From: Candidatus Proelusimicrobium volucris
Lineage (GTDB): Bacteria; Elusimicrobiota; Elusimicrobia; Elusimicrobiales; Elusimicrobiaceae
Length of the DNA: 64,000 nucleotides
Direction of reading: 5' to 3'
Assembly (NCBI GenBank): GCA_944324665.1
Contig: CALUXD010000002.1
Coordinates: 248,001-312,000 of the forward strand
Position 1 is the first letter of the stretch. Each line of letters starts with the position of its first letter. Shown one piece after another: positions 25,265 to 33,810 of the stretch. The notes beneath the pieces are model-generated. The model ran no database searches. It was not told the origin of the DNA and worked only from the letters and a program-made list of their open reading frames with translations. The position numbers and the translations under genes are program-made.

Positions 25265-27349
25265 TTACCCTCTCTTTTGCAATTTGCTTATGTCGGCTAC
25301 GGTTCCAGTCAATATCCCGTTTATCCTGCCAAGCATATTTATTCTGTTATGTCTGATTTTTTCATCTTCCGCGTTTACCATAACTTTATCAAAGAAGTTG
25401 TTTAAAGGCAACTCGAACGCGGCCAAAGCCTTTAATATGGCGCAATAGCCTTCAGTGGTATCCAAGCCCAATTTGGGGGCTATTTGCGCTTCTATTTCAG
25501 TTAAGGCCTTAAATAGATTTTCTTCTTCTTCACATTCAAAAAGGGAGGCGTCTATTTCGCCCGTTTGCGCCAACTGCCCTTTCTTTAGGATATTTCCAAC
25601 TCTTTTGGCCGATTGTCCGACGCTTGCCAGACTTTCGCTGTTGCGGTATTGCTTTAACGCTTCCGCGGCCGCCAAAAGGCTTGTGGGCGATTTGTCCGTA
25701 TTGCGCAATGCCGCTATTTCGTCTTGTGTGGAGCCTTGCGCCTCAAGTATATTGGCCAAACGCTGCCATAGGAAATCTTCCAACTCCGCCGCGTGTTCGT
25801 TGGCGCGGGGGAGAAGTTCGTCGGCCATAGCCACTATTTCCTTAATGGAAATATCAAAATTATTTTCCGCTATTATCCTTACCGCACCCATGGCTTGTCT
25901 TCTTAAGGCGTAAGGATCCTCGCTTCCGCTCGGTATTTGTCCCATGGCGAAATTAGCCGCCAAAGAATCCATCTTACCCGCCAAAGATACCACGGAGCCT
26001 TCTATCGTAAAGGGCAAGGCAGAGGAAGCCGTCAGCGGATAGTAGAACTCTCCCATCGCTTTGGCAGAGTGCTTGTTCTTACCCGTTTTTTCGGCGTATA
26101 CGCCGCCCATATATCCTTGCAGTTCGCTAAATTCGTAAACGACGCCGCCGGTCAAATCGGCATAGGCGTAATGGGCCGCTTCCTTTATGGCGGCTTTCTC
26201 TTCCTGCTTGAGGTTTAACTTATCGGCTATTTTGCAGGCCAGTTTTTCCACCCGTTCGCTCTTTTCGAGCATATTGCCCATACCGTCTATAAAGTTGACG
26301 CCGGCAAGTTTATTGCGCATGGCGTCAAGCCCGGTTTTGAGGTCATTCTCGTAAAAGAATACTGCATCGGTAAATCTGGCAGTCATTACGTTCTTAAAAC
26401 CAGTTCTGACCTCGTTCTGATTGTCGCTTACTCCGTCGCGCACCGCGATAAAATGCGGTTGCAGTTCACCGTCCTCGTTTACCACGGGGAACATTCTTAA
26501 CTGCGTCTTTAATACGGTGGTAATCAATTCGCGCGGCAAGGTTAAAAAGCGTATATCCATATCGCCGCTTAAAGCTACGGGGTGTTCCGTAAAAGAAAGC
26601 GTTTCGGTAATTAAAGACTCGTCCAAATCCGCCTTATAGCCCAAAGCCGCCGCGCAGGCCTCGACGGTTTTTATCAAAGCGTGTCTGCGTTCTTCTATAT
26701 CGGCCAATATCGGCTGGGGCTGATTTTTCAAAGTTTCCGTATAGTCTTGCGGGGTGTTTATGCGAATGGGTTTTCTGCCGAAAGATATTAAAGGATAGGT
26801 GTTTCTTCCGGATTTGACGCCCGCCAGCTCGAACTTTACCACTTTATCGCCGTATAAAGCCAATAGGCTTCTTATCGGCCTTGCGAAATGAAATCCGCTC
26901 TCCTCCCAAACCATATTCTTGGGGAAGTTTAGGCTCTTTATTATTTCCGTGAATACCGCAGGCAAAAGTTTTTGGGTTTTCTCGCCTTTTATTTTCACCT
27001 TTGCGAAAATGAAAGGCCCCTTATCCGTCTCTACTGTTACGAGTTGGGAGGGCTTTAAGCCGTTCTTGGCCGCGAATCCCGCCGCTTGGGGGGTATAATT
27101 GCCGCTTTCGTCTTTAAGCAACTTCGCGGGCGGCCCTTTGACTTCTTTTTGTATATCTTCGGCAACGGAAGCCAAATCGGTAATTTCCAATACAAGTTTA
27201 CGATAGGTTCCGAAAGTCCTCAAGGATACATATTTGAGGCGATGTTCCCGTAAAATGGCCGCGGCATTGTTCTTTAACTGTTCCAAAGTCGGCAACAGAA
27301 AGCGCGCCGGCAGATGTTCCGTTCCTATTTCTAAAAGTGCATTGTTCAT
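25265..27349 (-). CDS. glyS: glycyl-tRNA synthetase beta subunit
   Basis: This 694-residue beta chain of the heterotetrameric (alpha2-beta2) bacterial GlyRS begins with the family motif LLEIGTEHLPARF. It contains an HD-like region (around 370-400) and a C-terminal anticodon-binding-like domain with the NRINMLGRINGI ending. The start overlaps the glyQ stop by four bases (ATGA). It charges tRNA-Gly together with GlyQ. Confidence 0.97.
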   Translation of the reverse strand: MNNALLEIGTEHLPARFLLPTLEQLKNNAAAILREHRLKYVSLRTFGTYRKLVLEITDLASVAEDIQKEVKGPPAKLLKDESGNYTPQAAGFAAKNGLKPSQLVTVETDKGPFIFAKVKIKGEKTQKLLPAVFTEIIKSLNFPKNMVWEESGFHFARPIRSLLALYGDKVVKFELAGVKSGRNTYPLISFGRKPIRINTPQDYTETLKNQPQPILADIEERRHALIKTVEACAAALGYKADLDESLITETLSFTEHPVALSGDMDIRFLTLPRELITTVLKTQLRMFPVVNEDGELQPHFIAVRDGVSDNQNEVRTGFKNVMTARFTDAVFFYENDLKTGLDAMRNKLAGVNFIDGMGNMLEKSERVEKLACKIADKLNLKQEEKAAIKEAAHYAYADLTGGVVYEFSELQGYMGGVYAEKTGKNKHSAKAMGEFYYPLTASSALPFTIEGSVVSLAGKMDSLAANFAMGQIPSGSEDPYALRRQAMGAVRIIAENNFDISIKEIVAMADELLPRANEHAAELEDFLWQRLANILEAQGSTQDEIAALRNTDKSPTSLLAAAEALKQYRNSESLASVGQSAKRVGNILKKGQLAQTGEIDASLFECEEEENLFKALTEIEAQIAPKLGLDTTEGYCAILKALAAFELPLNNFFDKVMVNAEDEKIRHNRINMLGRINGILTGTVADISKLQKRG

Positions 27350-28206
27350 AAATTTTCTTCCTTCCCTTCTGCGGCTTTTATGTATTGTGCCACGCAGAGT
27401 TTGGCCAAACCTCTGATTTTGGCGATAATGTTAGTCCTGTCCGAAACGGAAATCGCTCCGCGCGCTTCCAAAGTATTAAAGTAATGCGATACCTTCATCG
27501 CGCAGTCATATGCGGGCAGGTATAATCCCTTTTTGCAGAGTTTTTTACATTCTTCTTCGTTTTCCAAGACATAACGCCTTAAATTTTCTACGTCCGCTTC
27601 CTCAAAATTGTAGTGGGAGAACTGCCTTTCGCTCTCTTTTACCAATTCGCCGTAGGTGGTATCGTCGTTCCACATAATGTCGAATATGGTATCCTTTTTC
27701 TGGCAGTACATCGCGATACGCTCAAGACCGTAGGTTATTTCCGCCGTGATGGGCTTTAAAGTGTAGCCCGCCATAATTTGGAAATAGGTAAATTGAGTAA
27801 TTTCCATACCGTCGAGCCATATCTCCCAGCCGACGCCGCTGGCACCCAAAGTGGGGGACTGCCAATCGTCCTCTATCCAGCGTACGTCGTGCAGTTTTGG
27901 GTCAAGGCCGAGGACTTTAAGGGAATTTAAATATAATTCCTGTACATTTTCCGGCGCGGGTTTTAAAATTACCTGAAATTGATAATATTTGCCCAGCCTG
28001 TTCGGATTTTCGCCGTATCTGCCGTCGGCCGGCCTTCTGCACGGTTCCACGTAACAAGCTTTAGTCGGCTTGCTCGTAAGCGAGCCGAAAAAGGTCGCGG
28101 GGTTAAAAGTGCCGGCGCCCTTTTCAACATCATAAGGTTGTACGACTATACAGCCTTGCTTCTTCCAATAGGTCTGAAGTTCATGTATTATATCTTGGAA
28201 ATTCAT
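27346..28206 (-). CDS. glyQ: glycyl-tRNA synthetase alpha subunit
   Basis: This 286-residue catalytic class II synthetase subunit has the family motifs QPYDVEKGAGTFNP, EPCRRPADGRYGENPNR and LGASGVGWEIW, all typical of GlyQ. First gene of glyQ-glyS-pilin. The start has no Shine-Dalgarno sequence; TATAAT ends 7 bases before the ATG, and a purine-rich AGGAGAAAGG lies upstream of that -10 box, where it cannot be in the mRNA. Confidence 0.97.
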   Translation of the reverse strand: MNFQDIIHELQTYWKKQGCIVVQPYDVEKGAGTFNPATFFGSLTSKPTKACYVEPCRRPADGRYGENPNRLGKYYQFQVILKPAPENVQELYLNSLKVLGLDPKLHDVRWIEDDWQSPTLGASGVGWEIWLDGMEITQFTYFQIMAGYTLKPITAEITYGLERIAMYCQKKDTIFDIMWNDDTTYGELVKESERQFSHYNFEEADVENLRRYVLENEEECKKLCKKGLYLPAYDCAMKVSHYFNTLEARGAISVSDRTNIIAKIRGLAKLCVAQYIKAAEGKEENL

Positions 28207-28213
28207 ATATACA

Positions 28214-28219
28214 ATTATA
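28214..28219 (-). promoter_or_regulatory. -10 box of probable leaderless glyQ promoter
   Basis: TATAAT on the minus strand is 7 bases from the glyQ ATG, so the predicted +1 falls on the start codon. Bases 28220-28412 hold no gene. Confidence 0.6.
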
Positions 28220-28412
28220 GTAAATTTGCCTTTCTCCTGCTTGTTTGCCGCTAAAACCCTAAAAGCTCTTTTAAAGCCCGGTGCTTTTTAAAAATAACTA
28301 TTGCTATATCGCTGTTTTTTAGGATTGGCAAACTATTTTTTAACCAAGTTTTAGCTTTTTTAATAGATAAAAATTTTCGTAGAACAAAAAATATCGTCGA
28401 TATATTAAAAGT

Positions 28413-28464
28413 TTGTTGTTTTTGCCTTTTTATGCTATAATAAATTATGTTAGCTTTAGCTAAC
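28413..28464 (+). promoter_or_regulatory. promoter with overlapping palindromic operator candidate
   Basis: TTGTTG (28413-28418), a 17-base spacer and an extended -10 box TGCTATAAT (28433-28441) form a good promoter. A perfect 6-4-6 palindrome GTTAGC-TTTA-GCTAAC (28449-28464) begins where transcription should start, the classic place for a repressor site. The gene follows at 28500 with a GGAGG ribosome-binding site. Confidence 0.55.
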
Positions 28465-28499
28465 TTTTAAATCAGATTATAAACTGTTTGGAGGTTTCA

Positions 28500-29108
28500 A
28501 TGAAAGTAAAGACGTTTTTTGTAGCGCTATGCTGCTTGGCTGCGGCGGGTGCGGCTTATTGCGCGGATATGGCGGCATTATATAAAAAGGCTTCAGCCTC
28601 TTTGAAGGGCGAAGAAAATTTTTTTGGCAGTGAGTTAGCCTCAGCTAACTTTATGGATAAACTTAATAATCTATATTATGCTTCCGATTATGTTAATTCT
28701 TCGGAATATTCAGAATTGGCATCTTTGAGAGCTGAGGAACTGAACGGAAGAATAATCAAGGAATTAAAGTCGGTGGATTTTGAAGAAGCTATTAAAACTG
28801 TTAAAGCCGATACGGAAGTAGCGCCTTTGCCCAAGACGATAGGGGGCGGCAAATTGGTCGGCATAAAAGTAAGGCGCTGGTTTGAGACTTCACGCAAAGC
28901 CGAATCTGAAATTAAAGCCAAACGTGCAATATTAAATGAACTAAAGAAAGATTTTTACGGATACGAGAAACGTTTTTCCTATTTAAATAAGGATTTAAAG
29001 ATTAAATTTTATATATCCCTTAGGCGTATGATTAAGCACATAAATGACGGCGGCTATTCTTCCGCGAAGAAGGTTGGCGATTATATAAACAGATATATTA
29101 TAAGGTAG
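28500..29108 (+). CDS. small secreted protein of unknown function
   Basis: This 202-residue protein has a signal peptide (about 1-21, ending AAYCAD). I chose the ATG at 28500 because GGAGG lies 5 bases upstream. The mature part is Lys/Glu-rich and predicted helical, with a Gly-Gly-Gly turn near 118 and a basic C-terminus. No motif I recognise. It forms a single-gene unit with its own promoter, operator candidate and terminator, suggesting regulated expression of a periplasmic protein. Confidence 0.75.
   Translation: MKVKTFFVALCCLAAAGAAYCADMAALYKKASASLKGEENFFGSELASANFMDKLNNLYYASDYVNSSEYSELASLRAEELNGRIIKELKSVDFEEAIKTVKADTEVAPLPKTIGGGKLVGIKVRRWFETSRKAESEIKAKRAILNELKKDFYGYEKRFSYLNKDLKIKFYISLRRMIKHINDGGYSSAKKVGDYINRYIIR
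28634..28649. repeat. second GTTAGC-N4-GCTAAC palindrome, inside the gene
   Basis: The same 6-4-6 palindrome as at 28449-28464 with a different spacer (CTCA) occurs 185 bases downstream, in the coding region for residues SELASAN. The pair could bind one repressor with looping; it could also be chance constrained by codons. Confidence 0.4.
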
Positions 29109-29139
29109 ATAAAAATTTCTCCTTGTAAGTTCCTCAGTT

Positions 29140-29172
29140 GAGGCGGAGAGTAAGCCCTCCGCCTCTTTTTTA
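29140..29172 (+). terminator. intrinsic terminator
   Basis: The 9-bp arms 29140-29148 and 29157-29165 are followed by a T run. It closes the gene at 28500-29108. Between here and 29426 I see no gene on either strand; a frame of about 98 codons there lacks a ribosome-binding site and runs through the next terminator. Confidence 0.85.
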
Positions 29173-29426
29173 TTTTAACTATATACCACTCTTGCAAATA
29201 AATTGTGGAATAAATATTTCCGCAGAGGTCTCTTCGCAAGGTTTCGTATTGTTGTTTGGGGTATTATGGCGGCAATTTGCGGAAAGGGGGGATTTTTTAT
29301 TTCTTCTTTTAATTTCAACTGTTTGCCAAAGCAATATGTTTGTGTTTTGATTGCTTGGCCTTGTTTAACAAAAGGGGAAATTCCCGCGTTTGGCAGTTAT
29401 TTGTTTTTGTTTACGCTAACGGAGAA

Positions 29427-29458
29427 TAAAAAAGCCCGCTCTTTTGGAGCGGGCTTTA
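29427..29458 (-). terminator. intrinsic terminator of rpsO-pnp
   Basis: The 11-bp arms 29431-29441 and 29447-29457 are followed by a T run on the minus strand. It starts 17 bases after the pnp stop. Confidence 0.9.
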
Positions 29459-29475
29459 AACTTATTTGCTTTAGT

Positions 29476-31575
29476 TTATTTAAGCAAGGCCTTTCTTGAA
29501 AGTCTTACTTTGCCGTTATTGTCGATTTCTACTACTTTTACTTCGACAATATCGCCTAAAGCGAGCACATCTTCCACTTTGTTGATTCTCTTCTTGTCAA
29601 TTTCGGAAATGTGCAGCAATCCGTCTTTACCGGGCAAGAGCTCGACGAAAGCGCCGAAGGGCTGTATCGATACTACTTTGCCTTTATAGATCTGATTGAC
29701 TTCCACGTCTTTTGTCAAGAGTTCTATTTCAGCCTTAGCCTGCTGCAATTTGGCGTCATTGGCGGCGGCTATCATTACTTTGCCGTCGTCGTCGATGTCG
29801 ATTTTGGTGTCGGTAGCTTCGGTGATTCTCTTGATGTTCTTGCCGCCCGGGCCGATTAAAGCGCCGATTTTATCCTGCGGTATCGTCATCGTATAGATTA
29901 CCGGCGCGTTCTTGGATATATTCGGTCTGGGTTCTTTAAGCGTAGATTCCATATGGTCCATAATGAAAAGCCTGCCGCGAGTCGCCTGCGCGATAGCCTT
30001 TCTCAATATGTCCAAGGATATGCCGCTGGCCAATTTGAGGTCCATCTGGAAAGCGGTGATACCTTTTCTGGAACCGGTAAGTTTAAAGTCCATATCGCCG
30101 AGGTGGTCTTCAAGGCCCATAATATCGGAAAGAACGGCGTATTTGTCGCCTTGCGTGATTAAGCCCATCGCTATGCCCGAGCAGGTGCCTTTCATCGGGA
30201 CGCCCGCATCAAACAACGCCAAGGAGCCGCCGCATACGCTCGCCATGGAGGAGGATCCGTTTGATTCCATAATATCGGATACCACCCTTATCGTGTAAGG
30301 GAATTCTTCCTCGCTGGGTAAAAGCGGCATTAAAGCCCTTCTGGCAAGTTCGCCGTGGCCGATTTCTCTGCGGCCGGGCGATCTGTCGGGTTTGCATTCG
30401 CCCGTGGCAAACCCAGGGAAGTTATAGTGAAGCATAAACTTCTCGTCATAGGTTTCTTCCAGGCCTTCTATCATTTGGGCATCGTCGGCAGTACCTAAAG
30501 TGGCTACCGCCAAGGATTGCGTCTGTCCTCTGGTAAACAAAGCAGAGCCGTGCGCGCAGGGAAGCAAGCCCACCATGGAGCTTAAAGGCCTGATTTCGTC
30601 GGTCTTTCTGCCGTCTACGCGGACGCCTTCGTTAAGCACCATCGCTCTGGATTCCTCGTAAGCGAGCATTTCCATAGCGAAGTCGGCATAAGCCTGCCCC
30701 TGTTCCGGATAGGCTTCCAAAAGTTCGTTTTTAAAGGCTTCTTTGAGCTGGGCGATTTTCGTATCCCTGGTCTGTTTGTCGTAGAAACCGTGCAAGATGT
30801 TCTTTACTTCGGCTCTGTATTTATTGTTGGCCGTATCAAGAACGTCCTGCGGTAAGGTTTCGGCCGCGAACTCAAACTTGGGCTTGCCCACTTTTTCTCT
30901 CAAATCAAGCTGCGCTTGGCAGAGTTTCTTGATTTCGGGCTGGGCGATTTCTATCGCCTTTACAAGCGCTTCTTCCTCAACTTCGTGAGCGCCGCCTTCT
31001 ACCATCATAATGCCGTCTAAAGTGCCGGCTATTACAAGGTCCATATCGGCGGTTTTGCGCTCTTCTATCGTCGGGTTGATTACGTATTGCCCGTTAATCC
31101 TGTCTACCCTGACGCCCGCTACCGGGGTGGTGAACGGTATGGAAGATATTACCGTCGCCGCGCTGGAAGCGGCTATGCTGAGTACGTCGCTGTCGTTTAT
31201 CCCGTCGGCCGAAATTACCATCGCCGTTATATTTACTTCGCAGGCGAAGCCTTCGGGGAAAAGCGGCCTCATGGAGCGGTCTATCAAGCGGGAGGACAAA
31301 GTCTCTTTCTTGCTCGGCCTTGATTCCCTCTTGAAGAACCCGCCCGGTATTTTGCCGGCCGCGTAAGTTCTTTCTTTATAGTTTACCGTAAGCGGTACGA
31401 AATCCTGAAGACCGGGTTTCTGATTCTTGTCGGAAACCGCGGCGGCGAGCACCATCGTGTCGCCAAGCCTCGCCACTACGGAGCCGTCGGATTGTTTCGC
31501 GATAAGACCGGTTTCGAACGTAATGGTCTTGCCGCCTATTTCAACGCTCAGGCTGGTTTTTGTTGTATTGGTCAT
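29476..31575 (-). CDS. pnp: polynucleotide phosphorylase
   Basis: This 3'-5' phosphorolytic exoribonuclease acts in mRNA decay and in the degradosome. The 699 residues have the full domain order: first RNase PH domain (about 10-145), helical linker, second RNase PH domain (about 310-540, with FMLHYNFPGFATGE and the catalytic SDIMESNGSSSMASVCGG region), a KH domain (about 555-615, with IGPGGKNIKRI) and an S1 domain (about 620-690). It follows rpsO after a 3-base gap, the standard gene pair. Confidence 0.98.
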   Translation of the reverse strand: MTNTTKTSLSVEIGGKTITFETGLIAKQSDGSVVARLGDTMVLAAAVSDKNQKPGLQDFVPLTVNYKERTYAAGKIPGGFFKRESRPSKKETLSSRLIDRSMRPLFPEGFACEVNITAMVISADGINDSDVLSIAASSAATVISSIPFTTPVAGVRVDRINGQYVINPTIEERKTADMDLVIAGTLDGIMMVEGGAHEVEEEALVKAIEIAQPEIKKLCQAQLDLREKVGKPKFEFAAETLPQDVLDTANNKYRAEVKNILHGFYDKQTRDTKIAQLKEAFKNELLEAYPEQGQAYADFAMEMLAYEESRAMVLNEGVRVDGRKTDEIRPLSSMVGLLPCAHGSALFTRGQTQSLAVATLGTADDAQMIEGLEETYDEKFMLHYNFPGFATGECKPDRSPGRREIGHGELARRALMPLLPSEEEFPYTIRVVSDIMESNGSSSMASVCGGSLALFDAGVPMKGTCSGIAMGLITQGDKYAVLSDIMGLEDHLGDMDFKLTGSRKGITAFQMDLKLASGISLDILRKAIAQATRGRLFIMDHMESTLKEPRPNISKNAPVIYTMTIPQDKIGALIGPGGKNIKRITEATDTKIDIDDDGKVMIAAANDAKLQQAKAEIELLTKDVEVNQIYKGKVVSIQPFGAFVELLPGKDGLLHISEIDKKRINKVEDVLALGDIVEVKVVEIDNNGKVRLSRKALLK

Positions 31576-31578
31576 CTA

Positions 31579-31848
31579 TTATTTCCTTATTTTCAATTCT
31601 TTGGTCAACTGTTGATATTTGGCGAAATCTTTCTTCTTGAGATAGGCTAAAAGTCTTTTCCTTTGGCCTACGAGTTTTACCAAGCCTCTTTCACCGGCGA
31701 AATCCTTCGGATTGGCTTTGAGGTGGTTGGTAAGATACTGTATCCTTTCGGTTATCAACGCTATTTGTACCGACGCGCTGCCGGTATCGTTCGCGCTCTG
31801 CTGGAATTTGGAAATGATATCTTTTCTGTCTTTTACTGTTAATGCCAT
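31579..31848 (-). CDS. rpsO: 30S ribosomal protein S15
   Basis: This 89-residue S15 begins MALTVKDRKDII. I chose the ATG at 31848; an upstream in-frame start at 31860 would add MYKI, which the family lacks. The TGSASVQIALITERI and KDFAGERGLVKLVGQRK segments are conserved 16S-binding regions. No ribosome-binding site is obvious directly before the ATG, which fits a start controlled by leader structure. Confidence 0.97.
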   Translation of the reverse strand: MALTVKDRKDIISKFQQSANDTGSASVQIALITERIQYLTNHLKANPKDFAGERGLVKLVGQRKRLLAYLKKKDFAKYQQLTKELKIRK

Positions 31849-31995
31849 TATTTTGTACACTTAGATTAACGACTTCATACCGAGTGCGGGCCCGCGTTGC
31901 TTTGCCTGTTGTCTTGCTTTAAGCCCGTACCAAGCCAGAGTCTAATCTTCTCCTTTTTTTTATTATATCTTTACAGATACGCATATATTATATCA
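31849..31995 (-). promoter_or_regulatory. rpsO promoter and structured leader, S15 autoregulation candidate
   Basis: An extended -10 box TGATATAAT lies at 31987-31995 (minus strand), about 140 bases before the start codon. The leader starts with a purine run and AGATTA, ends with TAATCT just before the start, and contains a GC-rich core near the middle. The terminal segments can pair, closing the whole leader into one domain. Many S15 mRNAs carry leaders that bind S15; this one is proposed by position and pairing only. Confidence 0.45.
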
Positions 31996-32156
31996 TATAG
32001 AGCCGAGCTTTAAAAGCCGCCGCGTCGATTTGCCTTGGCAGAAGTTCTTTTCCCAGCACGATTGGGAATATATTTGGCTGCCTTTGTTTTCCTGTTTTGT
32101 TTTTATTCTGTAAAGACGCGCTAGATGAAAACGCTTTCCCGCATAATCCGAGAATT

Positions 32157-32190
32157 AAAAAGCGGCGCTCTTAACTGAGTGCCGCTTTTT
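32157..32190 (-). terminator. intrinsic terminator of the peptide transporter
   Basis: The 14-base arms 32157-32170 and 32177-32190 pair with one G-T wobble and carry T runs. It starts 21 bases past the transporter stop. The 32000-32156 stretch shows no gene. Confidence 0.85.
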
Positions 32191-32211
32191 TAAACCCTTT
32201 GTCCGAAAAAT

Positions 32212-33534
32212 TTATTTTACGCCGTGCATCCACCTGTTTATCGGTTTGATGAGTAGCAGCAAAAGCAAAGAGGCCGCAATCGGCATAAGCGTCGGCCAAG
32301 TGAAGAATTGGCTTAAAGTCATTTTCTCCAAAAGGCCGGAGTAGAAACCCGCCAATTTGCCCGCCGCCGCGTTTGCCAAGAACCAGGCGCCCATCAACAA
32401 TGATATAAATTTAGGCGGAGATAGTTTTGTCACCATTGAAAGCCCTACCGGCGAAAGACATAATTCGCCCATCGTAAACAGCAGGTAAGCCCCTATCAGC
32501 CATAACATGCCTATTTTATCGGCCCCGCTTAATCCTATCGAGGCTATAAGCATAAGTCCGTAGCCCAAAGCTATAAACCAAAACGCTATCATAAATTTGG
32601 CCGGTATGCTTGGGTCTTTGCCTATTCTGCCAAGCATTACCCATATCTTGGAAAACAACGGCGCCAAAAGTATTATGAAAAACGGGTTTACGGATTGGAA
32701 CCAAGTAGCCGGTATTTCGAAGTTATGCCCGAAAATCGTTATGACTCTGTCCAAGTTTTCTTTCGCGATTAGGTTGAGCGCCGCGCCCTTTTGTTCAAAT
32801 ACCGTCCAAAAGAATATCGAGAAAAACGCCATAATAAATATTACGGCTATGCGCTGTTTTTCGTCTTTGGTTAGAGGCTCGTCGTTTTTTTGTTTCTCGG
32901 CCCCTTTATCGGCGGCGTATCTTTTAGGCGCGAGGCCTTTGCCTTGCAGATATTTGTTTTGCCCCCAAATAAATATCAGCAGGCCTATTATCATACCTAT
33001 GCCCGCGGAAGCGAAGCCCCAGCCCCAGCCTACCTTTTCGGCCAGAGTGCCAGCTATAAAGCCCGCCATTAAAGAACCTAAATTGATGCCCATGTAAAAT
33101 ATCGTAAAACCGCCGTCGCGGCGAGGGTCATTTTTCTCGTATAGTTCGCCCACTATGCTGGATATGTTCGGCTTGAAAAAACCGTTGCCCGCCACTATAA
33201 GACCCATGGCGATAAAGACATAGGTCATACTGCCGCCGCCCATGGCAAACTGTCCCGCGGCCATAAGTATGCCGCCTAATATGATAGCGGCTCTTTGCCC
33301 TATCCAGCGGTCGGCTATGTATCCGCCGATTAAAGGCGACAAGAAAATCAAGCTCATTAAAGTGCCGAAATGCGCGCTGGCTTGTTGTTTGTCCAACATC
33401 AGCACGCCCGTCAAATATAAAACGAATAACGCTTTTAAAGAATAGAAACTGAAACGTTCCCACATCTCCGTGGCGAAAAGCAGGTATAATCCCGCCGGAT
33501 GGCCTTTTTTGGTTTCACTGCCGTTTTGGGTCAT
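32212..33534 (-). CDS. POT/PTR2 family proton-coupled peptide transporter
   Basis: This 440-residue inner-membrane transporter of the proton-dependent oligopeptide family (major facilitator superfamily) imports di- and tripeptides. The signature FATEMWERFSFYS (ExxER motif, near 22-34) that couples protons is intact, as is the second family signature FTIFYMGINLGSL near 143-155. About 12-14 membrane helices can be counted. A GGAGG ribosome-binding site precedes the ATG. Peptide import suits a fermenter that uses amino acids, together with the secreted peptidases in this window. Confidence 0.93.
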   Translation of the reverse strand: MTQNGSETKKGHPAGLYLLFATEMWERFSFYSLKALFVLYLTGVLMLDKQQASAHFGTLMSLIFLSPLIGGYIADRWIGQRAAIILGGILMAAGQFAMGGGSMTYVFIAMGLIVAGNGFFKPNISSIVGELYEKNDPRRDGGFTIFYMGINLGSLMAGFIAGTLAEKVGWGWGFASAGIGMIIGLLIFIWGQNKYLQGKGLAPKRYAADKGAEKQKNDEPLTKDEKQRIAVIFIMAFFSIFFWTVFEQKGAALNLIAKENLDRVITIFGHNFEIPATWFQSVNPFFIILLAPLFSKIWVMLGRIGKDPSIPAKFMIAFWFIALGYGLMLIASIGLSGADKIGMLWLIGAYLLFTMGELCLSPVGLSMVTKLSPPKFISLLMGAWFLANAAAGKLAGFYSGLLEKMTLSQFFTWPTLMPIAASLLLLLLIKPINRWMHGVK

Positions 33535-33612
33535 CTGTCCTCCATATATGTCTATTATGTGTTAAAGGTCTATGATACTAAATTTTATGATTTATTGTTT
33601 CTTATAAAGGGA

Positions 33613-33640
33613 AAGGCAGCCTAGGGGTAAAGGCTGCCTT
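33613..33640. repeat. inverted repeat upstream of the transporter
   Basis: The perfect 10-bp arms 33613-33622 and 33631-33640 surround an 8-base loop without a clean T tract on either side. It may be a weak terminator for the minus-strand gene ending at 33811 or a regulatory hairpin. Confidence 0.5.
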
Positions 33641-33652
33641 GGAGGGTAAATT

Positions 33653-33724
33653 ATGTTTTTTCGTCTTTTTCTATTTATACTTTATCTTTTTGTCGCCCTT
33701 TTTCGAAAGGGTCAAAGGTCCTAA
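33653..33724 (+). CDS. possible 23-residue membrane peptide
   Basis: A GGAGGG sequence 6 bases before an ATG starts a 23-codon frame, very Phe/Leu-rich with one hydrophobic segment and a basic end (RKGQRS). It follows the inverted repeat at 33613-33640. The ribosome-binding site is good, but a frame this short in AT-rich DNA can be chance. Confidence 0.2.
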   Translation: MFFRLFLFILYLFVALFRKGQRS

Positions 33725-33810
33725 TCTTTATCGTTTTTTGGGCCTAGATCTTTTTAGGCCTTTGGTACCTGCTTTTTCCGCGTTGCGCCGTTCGTCATTG
33801 ACATTGTCGC

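Noticed and set aside
25265-27349. Frameshift between glyS and the pilin gene
   Set aside because: The one-base gap is an ordinary stop/start junction; both proteins have complete family termini.
29203-29499. 98-codon plus-strand frame in the gap before pnp
   Set aside because: It has no ribosome-binding site, runs through the pnp terminator into the pnp coding region and its composition is that of intergenic DNA.
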